Positions 32,205 to 37,820 of a stretch of 37,820 bases of DNA are shown in pieces. Every line of letters starts with the position of its first letter. Positions within the stretch are counted from its first letter, which is position 1. A model generated the notes under the pieces. The model saw only the letters and a program-made list of their open reading frames with translations. It was not told the origin of the DNA and made no database searches. The DNA comes from Bdellovibrionota bacterium (GTDB lineage: Bacteria > Bdellovibrionota > Bdellovibrionia > Bdellovibrionales > JAMPXM01): assembly GCA_963170185.1 (NCBI GenBank), contig CAUJGS010000007.1, forward strand, positions 1-37,820, read 5' to 3'. Position numbers and translations under genes: made by a program.

Positions 32205-33068
32205 GTGAGTCAGGCCGTCAAGACAAATGAGTGGATTCCATCGCTGGGCGGTAGCCAAAAGCCGTTGATGGTGACGATCCCACACTCCGGCGAAAACATT
32301 CCGCCAGAGGCGCCGTGGCTAAATGGGCTTCCCGAAACTTTATTGATGTTTGATGTCGATCGGTATGTCGATCAGCTCTATGCGCCGGCGTTGGCGAAGC
32401 TTAGGTTGCCTTGGGTGACGACAAAGTGGCATCGCTACGCGTGTGATCTCAATCGACTTGCAACCGATGTCGACCAAGACAGCGTTCTTGGGTCGTCCAA
32501 TAGTGCGGGAAGCTTTCCGCGAGGTCTGCTTTGGTCGATGACGACCAAGGGCGAAAAGTTGATGCCTTCGGCCATCGATCGCGCGACCTACGACAAGCTT
32601 CTTGAGAGGTGTTTTCATCCATTTCATCAAGCGGTGCATTTTGTTGCAGAGAACGTGGTACCGGTTGCCGCGCGCCAGCCGGTGAACCATAACGGTCGTA
32701 CTCTTTACCACTTGGATCTTCACTCGATGCCAAGCCTTGGGACGCGCGAGCATCGCGATCCCGGCGAGGCGCGGGCGGATCTGGTGATTTCCAACCAAGA
32801 CGGGAAAAGCTCTTCGGCCGAGTTTTTCGCACTTGTGGTGGAAGCGGGCCGCGCGGAAGGGTTTAGGGTTTCGGAGAACTGGCCCTACAAAGGTGGTCGT
32901 ATTACCGAAACCTACGGCCGCCCAGGTGAGGGATGGCAGACGATTCAGATTGAGCTCAATCGCAAGCTCTATATGAATGAAGAGACCAAGCGTCCGTTGC
33001 CGAAAGTGTTTGAGGAAACGCAAACCCGCGTCGGTCGCGTGCTGGAATATATCGCGGCTCGGGTGTGA
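32205..33068 (+). CDS. N-formylglutamate amidohydrolase family protein
   Basis: I chose GTG 32205, with AGGGGG seven bases upstream, giving 287 residues. A longer in-frame start at 32088 would run through the opposite gene. Family features are present: VTIPHSGENIPPEA (His near the metal site), DVDRYVDQLY, ACDLNRLATDVD, YHLDLHSMPSLG and NWPYKGGRITETYG, with EL N-R near the end. Classical members hydrolyse N-formyl-L-glutamate in histidine degradation (HutG), but no other hut gene lies nearby. The substrate could therefore be another formyl- or acyl-amino acid. Length is normal. Confidence 0.9.
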   Translation: MSQAVKTNEWIPSLGGSQKPLMVTIPHSGENIPPEAPWLNGLPETLLMFDVDRYVDQLYAPALAKLRLPWVTTKWHRYACDLNRLATDVDQDSVLGSSNSAGSFPRGLLWSMTTKGEKLMPSAIDRATYDKLLERCFHPFHQAVHFVAENVVPVAARQPVNHNGRTLYHLDLHSMPSLGTREHRDPGEARADLVISNQDGKSSSAEFFALVVEAGRAEGFRVSENWPYKGGRITETYGRPGEGWQTIQIELNRKLYMNEETKRPLPKVFEETQTRVGRVLEYIAARV

Positions 33069-33127
33069 CAAAGTTTTCTTACTTTTTGGTCGGTGATAGG
33101 CTTAAGTGAAGGCGTTTAGCGAAGCGT

Positions 33128-34570
33128 GTGGGGGCCGAGTTGAGTTCTGAGTCGAATCAGCCTGAGGTGAGTTTGGCATGGTGGAAAACCTTTCGTAAGG
33201 TCGTTCGTGTTTTAGCGAGTTTAAAGCTTGCCGTGGTTATCATTATCGCCCTCGGGATCGTTACGGCCTGGGGCACGATCGTGGAGGCGCAGTACGATGC
33301 GCTTGCGGCCAAGAAGATCGTCTACAATTCGATTTGGATGTGGGGCACGATGATCTCTCTGATCGTGAGCCTGACGGCTGTCATGATCGATCGTTGGCCT
33401 TGGCAAAAGCGTCATACGGGTTTTGTTTTGGCCCATATCGGAATCATTATCTTGCTGTTTGGCTCTTGGGTGACCCAGCGGTTTGGAATCGATGGCTCGA
33501 TCAGCTTTGGCATTGGCGAAAAGCAAAAGAGCGTGATTCTTGGGGAGACGGACCTTGCGGTGTATTCGACCTTCGATGGATCGCAATTCACCAAACTGTT
33601 TGATCGTGAAGTCGACTTCTTCTTAAAACCTGCGCAGAAAAAACCTCTGGCAATCGAGATTCCCAACGGAGCGATCAAGATCGTCGAATCGCTACCGTAT
33701 GCGATTCGTGAGCAAAAGTTCGTGGAGTCAACAGACCCCAAGTCGGGCGTCGCGATTCGTTTCCAAATGCAAAATCCGAATGTGAATATCACGGAGTGGA
33801 TGCTGCAGCCGTCGAAAGAGGGTTCGGAGACAAAAGATCTTGGACCGGCTCAGGTCTTGATCGTGGCAAACTTTCCTCGGGACTTTGGCGGCCGCAACGC
33901 GATCTTGTTTCGTCCCGTCGACAACGAAAAGCTTGAGTACAATATCCACACGGCGCGCACACGCGACGTGAAAAAGGGGTTTGTTCGCGCAGGCGAGATG
34001 ATTCGCACCGATTGGATGGGGCTTGAGTTTCGTCTTTTGAAATACATGCCGCAGGCCAAAGAGGAGATCACGTACCGTCCTGTCGACAAGCCAACGCCAC
34101 TTACGACGGCGGCGATCCGAGTCGAGTACACGGCGCCGGGGCAGACGACCGTGAGCCATCAGTGGATGGGGCTTAATTCGCTTTTAAAGCTTTTTGGGAC
34201 GAGTGAGGCCTACGTCGTGTCGTATGCCAATCGTCGTTGGCCCTTGGGTTTTGATGTGAAGCTTAAGGAATTTCGAATCGGCCGTTATCAGGGGACACTT
34301 CGCGCTGCCAGCTACGAGAGCGTGGTGACGTTGCCGGACGGTTCTGATCAGTTGATTTCGATGAACGAACCGTTGAAGCACGCCGGGTTTACCTTTTACC
34401 AGGCGAGCTTTGAGAGTGACCCGTCGGGGCGTCCGACGGCTTCGGTGCTCTCGGTGAATAAAGATCCGGGACGTGGGCTGAAGTACTTTGGCTCGCTTCT
34501 TATCGTGCTTGGTTCGCTTCATTTGTTTTACTTGAAACGGCGAGCGTGGATGCAGGGGCCGCGAAAGTGA
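33128..34570 (+). CDS. resB: Cytochrome c biogenesis protein ResB (Ccs1)
   Basis: ResB acts with CcsA in System II to deliver and attach heme to periplasmic apocytochromes c. The 480-residue protein has membrane spans near residues 32-52, 70-86 and 99-116, and a fourth near the C terminus (about 453-470, YFGSLLIVLGSLHLFYLK). A large periplasmic domain lies between the third and fourth. Typical phrases are SLKLAVVIIIALGIVTAWGTIVE and, near the end, PLKHAGFTFYQASFE. The start is uncertain: GTG 33128 lacks a good ribosome site, and TTG 33140 has GGGGGCCGAG upstream. ccsA begins 14 bases after the stop, and the pair is almost certainly co-transcribed. Confidence 0.95.
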   Translation: MGAELSSESNQPEVSLAWWKTFRKVVRVLASLKLAVVIIIALGIVTAWGTIVEAQYDALAAKKIVYNSIWMWGTMISLIVSLTAVMIDRWPWQKRHTGFVLAHIGIIILLFGSWVTQRFGIDGSISFGIGEKQKSVILGETDLAVYSTFDGSQFTKLFDREVDFFLKPAQKKPLAIEIPNGAIKIVESLPYAIREQKFVESTDPKSGVAIRFQMQNPNVNITEWMLQPSKEGSETKDLGPAQVLIVANFPRDFGGRNAILFRPVDNEKLEYNIHTARTRDVKKGFVRAGEMIRTDWMGLEFRLLKYMPQAKEEITYRPVDKPTPLTTAAIRVEYTAPGQTTVSHQWMGLNSLLKLFGTSEAYVVSYANRRWPLGFDVKLKEFRIGRYQGTLRAASYESVVTLPDGSDQLISMNEPLKHAGFTFYQASFESDPSGRPTASVLSVNKDPGRGLKYFGSLLIVLGSLHLFYLKRRAWMQGPRK

Positions 34571-34584
34571 TTGGGGTATTGTCT

Positions 34585-36372
34585 ATGAAGAACTGGATTT
34601 TTACCGCTTTGATTTTGATGATGGCGGGTCCTGTATGGGCCGAGGGCGAAGTCGGCCGGGACGTGAAGGCCAAAGAAGGCATGGAGGCTCTTAAGCGGCT
34701 TCCGATTCAAGATTCGGGTCGGATTAAGCCGTTTGATACCTTTGCTCGTGAGACATTGCAGTTGGTGTACGGTCGCACAAGCTATCGTCCGCCGGAACGC
34801 TCATCTGAAAAAGGTGGAGAAGGTTACGACAAAGCTGAGGGCGAAAAACGTGACCGTCGCGCTCGCCCGGCGATGGAGATTATTGTCACCTGGTTTTTGG
34901 CGCCGCAGTTTTGGGATGAACAGCAAATCGTGGAGATCAAACTTGCGGCTTTAAAAGAGGCCCTGAAGGTTGAACTCACGCGCGATCGCTTTTCTCCGCG
35001 TGAACTCGTTGCCAATGACCGAATCGGTCTGGTGCTTCAGGACTTGGCGGCTTTTCGCGAGACCAAGGCGAAGTTGACGCCGTATTACCAGGCTGTCGCG
35101 CGTTTGGAGAATCAGCTGGGTATGTATCAGGCGATCAAAGCGGGCACGATCCTTCGTATTGTGCCGCCGACGCTTGAGGCATCGGCGCAAAAAGCGGAAC
35201 GTGAAAAAGCGGATCCGCTGTTGCCGAAGGAGCCAGATATGTGGCGCTCGGTTGCGGAGGTTGACGGGCCACTAAAAGAGTCGTTTTCGGTTGTCGCCAA
35301 GGCGTTCATTCGTGAGCTTCCCGGCGGCGAAGCGCCCGTGGATGGTTCGGTTCCTCGGCTTCAGGACGCGGTGAAGTCCTTCATGGAACTGGCTCGCGCG
35401 GAGAATCCGACACTTTATCCGGATGGCAAAGATATCGGAATCGAAGTGCACTTCGAGGAGCTACATCCGTTTCGGTTGGCTTGGATCTTTTATGTCTTGG
35501 CGGCGATTGCGATCAGCGCGGCTTGGATTTCTAACCGTAAGGGGTTGATGACGGCGGGTTGGGCGCTATCCTTTGTGGCGTTCTTGATTCACACCTATGG
35601 GTTTGCTTTGCGGGTTTATCTCACGGGCCGTCCGCCGGTTTCGAATATGTACGAGTCGGTGATCTGGGTCTCTTGGGGAACGATCTTGTTTGCCTTCTTC
35701 TTTGAGTGGAAGCAGAAAACGAAATTCGTTCTGCTCTCGGGGGCGATCGTTGCGACGCTTTGTAACATCGTAGCCGACAGCGTGCCGCATGTTTTGGACG
35801 CAAGTCTTCAGCCGCTTGAGCCGGTTTTGCGCTCAAATCTCTGGCTCACGGTGCATGTTCTGACAATCACGATTTCGTATTCCGCCTTTTTCTTGGCGTG
35901 GGCGCTTGGCAACTTGGGACTTGGGTTTGTGATCCGAGGTGACAAGGCGACGAGTCCTCGGATTGAAGCCATCAATATCGCGATTTATCGCTGTATGCAG
36001 ATCGGTGTTGTGCTGCTTGCGGCGGGAACGATTTTGGGTGGCGTCTGGGCTGATTATAGCTGGGGCCGTTTCTGGGGTTGGGATCCAAAAGAGACTTGGG
36101 CACTGATCGCTCTCTTGGGCTACATCGCGATTTTGCATGCGCGGCTCTCGGGATGGGTGAAACAGATCGGCATGTTGATGGGCGCCGTGGTGTCGTTCAA
36201 TCTCGTGATCATGGCCTGGTACGGCGTCAACTTCGTCTTGGGTGCGGGGCTTCACTCGTACGGCTTCGGCGCGGGTGGCGTGGAATACATGTCGGCCTTC
36301 GTGCTCGTGAACCTAGCTTACGCCGGCTACGCGTTTATGCTGGCGAGAAGCCGCGACGCTGCGAAATCTTGA
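34585..36372 (+). CDS. ccsA: Cytochrome c biogenesis protein CcsA/ResC with a large N-terminal periplasmic extension
   Basis: I chose ATG 34585, with GGGG eight bases upstream and a clear signal peptide (MKNWIFTALILMMAGPVWAE). An earlier in-frame start at 34546 overlaps resB. The protein has 595 residues. The first about 290 are mostly hydrophilic and would be periplasmic, with a phrase typical of fused CcsA proteins (LPIQDSGRIKPFDTFARETL). About eight membrane spans then follow from residue 305 on. The heme-handling WWD-like motif WGRFWGWDPKETW (WGWDPKE at 497-503) is intact, as are the conserved His residues in the membrane part. CcsA is usually about 300 residues, so the N-terminal half is an extra domain. 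Alternatively it is the second half of a ResB-ResC pairing arrangement. Confidence 0.94.
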   Translation: MKNWIFTALILMMAGPVWAEGEVGRDVKAKEGMEALKRLPIQDSGRIKPFDTFARETLQLVYGRTSYRPPERSSEKGGEGYDKAEGEKRDRRARPAMEIIVTWFLAPQFWDEQQIVEIKLAALKEALKVELTRDRFSPRELVANDRIGLVLQDLAAFRETKAKLTPYYQAVARLENQLGMYQAIKAGTILRIVPPTLEASAQKAEREKADPLLPKEPDMWRSVAEVDGPLKESFSVVAKAFIRELPGGEAPVDGSVPRLQDAVKSFMELARAENPTLYPDGKDIGIEVHFEELHPFRLAWIFYVLAAIAISAAWISNRKGLMTAGWALSFVAFLIHTYGFALRVYLTGRPPVSNMYESVIWVSWGTILFAFFFEWKQKTKFVLLSGAIVATLCNIVADSVPHVLDASLQPLEPVLRSNLWLTVHVLTITISYSAFFLAWALGNLGLGFVIRGDKATSPRIEAINIAIYRCMQIGVVLLAAGTILGGVWADYSWGRFWGWDPKETWALIALLGYIAILHARLSGWVKQIGMLMGAVVSFNLVIMAWYGVNFVLGAGLHSYGFGAGGVEYMSAFVLVNLAYAGYAFMLARSRDAAKS

Positions 36373-36404
36373 GACGTTGGCTTTGAGATGTTTGGCTCGT
36401 ACTG

Positions 36405-36427
36405 AGACGGCTTGGTTAATGCCGTCT
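36405..36427 (+). terminator. Hairpin after ccsA
   Basis: AGACGGC and GCCGTCT form a perfect seven-pair stem with a nine-base loop, 33 bases after the ccsA stop. The T-run that follows is poor (TCAAATCTGTT), so termination is uncertain. It could instead be an operator in the 135-base gap ahead of the HD-GYP-like gene. Confidence 0.35.
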
Positions 36428-36507
36428 TCAAATCTGTTAACATTGTCTCAACGAGGTCGCTTGGTGGCTCAGCCGATAAGAGGCTTTGACTGCGGAGGGC
36501 TTCCAGA

Positions 36508-37539
36508 GTGACATCAGGACCAGCGGAAAACTTGGCATCGGGTGAGTCTCCGGACACTCGTGAATTGGAAGAGGCAAGGCCACAGTTTATTTCTATTCCA
36601 CCGGAGACCATACTCAACGGCCAAAAGGCCCCATTTGATCTCTATGTCATCATCGGCTCCAAACAAGTTCGGGTTTTTAAGCAGGGCGAGCCTCTCGAGC
36701 GCGAACGGTTTGAACGCTACCTAGAAAAAGGGGACGAGGCCTTGATGGCCAGAGTCGATGGGATCGACAGCTTCTTCGAAACAGGAATCGTCGAGATGTT
36801 GGCGCAAGCGGCCGACCAATCGCTAGGGCCCGCCGTGCGGGCGCGTGGCGCTGTTCGGGCTCTGGAGTTTGCGGGCTTGGATCTTTTTTTGTTTGGCTTT
36901 GATCGCGACAACTTCTTTACCAAAGTGGACCGAGTTCATCAGATTTTGCAGGTCACATTAGGCTTGATCCAAGAAGACCGAACTCGGCCATACTTGATTG
37001 CCTCACGGCAAACCGAAAAGATGCCAAACTCCGTGATGCAAATGGTGGGCGCCACGCTCATCGGCGGCGCACTTCTTCACAAACTTCAAAGTGTTCCGAT
37101 TCCCACTTTCCAAAGCTTCCTCTTGGCGACTTACTTTCGCGACATCTCGCTGATGAAAAATGGAATCTCGGATCGGCCGTCCTACGATATGCATCCCGAG
37201 GCATCGATGCGAATCATGGAAGGTTATCCGGCCATCACTGAGCAGTTTCGGCTGGTGGTGCAGCAGCATCATGAATCGCCCGGTGGTTCGGGATTCCCGA
37301 AGGGCCTTCGTGGGCTCGACATCTTTTTGTTGGCGAAGATTCCGCTGGCGGCCGAGAAACTGACCGAACTGTTGAAGCTCACGGATTTGAGTCCGTCCGA
37401 CGAAACCGACATTTTAGAAGACATCGCGCTGGAACGATTTAGTCGGGACTCCGGAATTTCGCCGGTGCATCGGATGCGTGAGCTGCTTCGAGAAGCGCGC
37501 GAGGCGCAGCGAATGAGAACAGTTCGCACTCGCGCTTAA
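36508..37539 (+). CDS. Degenerate HD-GYP-domain protein (cyclic-di-GMP-related)
   Basis: HD-GYP enzymes hydrolyse cyclic-di-GMP. The 343-residue product (GTG 36508, with GCGGAGG upstream) has an N-terminal domain (about 25-140) of the DUF3391-like type seen ahead of HD-GYP domains (PFDLYVIIGSKQVRVF). The following helical domain aligns to HD-GYP but is degenerate. The HD pair is Arg211-Asp212 (YFRDIS instead of LHDIG). HP (His229) and HHE (254-256) are kept. GYP is replaced by Gly262-Phe263-Pro264. The later Asp motif (VaDxyDAL) is absent (AAEKLTELLKLTD). Loss of metal ligands argues against normal phosphodiesterase activity. Bdellovibrio is known to have an unconventional HD-GYP protein lacking the Tyr of GYP, so a binding or scaffold role is plausible here. 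Confidence 0.85.
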   Translation: MTSGPAENLASGESPDTRELEEARPQFISIPPETILNGQKAPFDLYVIIGSKQVRVFKQGEPLERERFERYLEKGDEALMARVDGIDSFFETGIVEMLAQAADQSLGPAVRARGAVRALEFAGLDLFLFGFDRDNFFTKVDRVHQILQVTLGLIQEDRTRPYLIASRQTEKMPNSVMQMVGATLIGGALLHKLQSVPIPTFQSFLLATYFRDISLMKNGISDRPSYDMHPEASMRIMEGYPAITEQFRLVVQQHHESPGGSGFPKGLRGLDIFLLAKIPLAAEKLTELLKLTDLSPSDETDILEDIALERFSRDSGISPVHRMRELLREAREAQRMRTVRTRA

Positions 37540-37770
37540 GCTCGTCGCCGTGGCCGACCCTTTCGGTCCACTTCCAAAACTGCTGATCAGATAAGCAGGA
37601 ATGGAGAAAATCGCTGCTTGCTTAGGCGCTTCCACGCCAAACTTGTTCAAGCTGTTAGCAGTCCGCAGAAAGTCGCCCGGAAATGGGTGATGACATGCCG
37701 CAAAAGGTTGCATGTCCATTTTCAACGTCGTCTCAATTTCCTCGAGAAATGGTTTCTCAATTCGTGGCAT
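37540..37770 (-). CDS. Possible short hypothetical protein at the window end
   Basis: An open frame runs on the minus strand from ATG 37770 (MPRIEKPFLEEIETTLKMDM). It continues past 37540 into the antisense strand of the HD-GYP-like gene, ending at 37414. The first about 70 residues look protein-like, with a Cys-His-His phrase and hydrophobic stretches, but no family is recognised. The overlap of 126 bases with a convergent, well-supported gene and the weak ribosome binding site make the frame doubtful. A TATAAG box lies a few bases upstream. Nothing else is seen in 37572-37820. Confidence 0.22.
37550..37571 (+). terminator. Possible terminator-like hairpin after the HD-GYP-like gene
   Basis: GTGGCCGA and TCGG-T-CCAC pair as an eight-pair stem with one bulged T and a five-base loop, 11 bases after the stop codon. 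The following bases (TTCCAAAA) do not form a T-run, so this is weak evidence of termination. Confidence 0.3.
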
Positions 37771-37820
37771 TTCGCTTACTTATAGCATCACGAAGAAAAT
37801 TTTGTGCGTGTGCCCATAAC

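Overview
This window looks like chromosomal core sequence from a Gram-negative bacterium with moderate-to-high GC. I infer a member of the Bdellovibrionota (Bdellovibrio-like). The reasons are the single long type II secretion operon in order gspC-D-E-F-G-H-I-J-K-L-M-N, an unconventional HD-GYP-like protein, several small outer-membrane barrels ending in Phe, and a very large CcsA. The taxonomic call is inference; no 16S or other marker is present. No tRNA, rRNA, CRISPR array, insertion sequence or prophage was seen.

Layout. (1) 1-2539, plus strand: 3' end of pnp, an M16 zinc protease and dut. (2) 2562-4607, minus strand: a three-gene unit made of an outer-membrane barrel, a membrane-anchored protein resembling a degenerate alpha/beta hydrolase, and a YIP1-like membrane protein. 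(3) 4777-14191, plus strand: a membrane zinc-ribbon protein, a polyprenol-phosphate glycosyltransferase overlapping an SH3b/barrel protein, then mutL, miaA, yicC, gmk, rpoZ and a bifunctional Rel/SpoT. This is DNA mismatch repair, tRNA modification, RNA and nucleotide metabolism, and the stringent response. (4) 14215-15833, minus strand: an outer-membrane barrel protein and ssb, separated by a clear intrinsic terminator and a 13-bp triple tandem repeat. (5) 16011-30090, minus strand: the complete type II secretion operon. Its pseudopilin genes are coupled by 4-nt overlaps, and there is a probable separate transcription unit around the major pseudopilin gspG. (6) 30602-37539, mixed strands: an acyltransferase-like protein without its catalytic motif behind a near-consensus sigma-54 site, a PduO-type cobalamin adenosyltransferase head-to-head with an N-formylglutamate amidohydrolase-like gene, resB-ccsA for cytochrome c maturation, and a degenerate HD-GYP protein.

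How the genes work together. The secretion operon supplies the secretin (D), inner-membrane platform (C, F, L, M, N), ATPase (E) and pseudopilus (G-K), but no prepilin peptidase, so gspO must be elsewhere. Genes mutL to rpoZ-rel form a housekeeping block. ResB and CcsA together form a System II cytochrome c synthase. A recurring feature is protein folds that have lost catalytic residues: the hydrolase-like, acyltransferase-like and HD-GYP-like genes.

No wholly new multi-gene system is evident. The observations most worth a second look are the gspG promoter/repeat/hairpin arrangement, the acyltransferase-like pseudoenzyme with its sigma-54 site, the in-frame palindromic insert in gspK, the degenerate HD-GYP protein, and the inverted repeat that includes the ssb ribosome binding site. 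The first ~35 bases look damaged compared with the PNPase family and are probably a low-quality contig edge.
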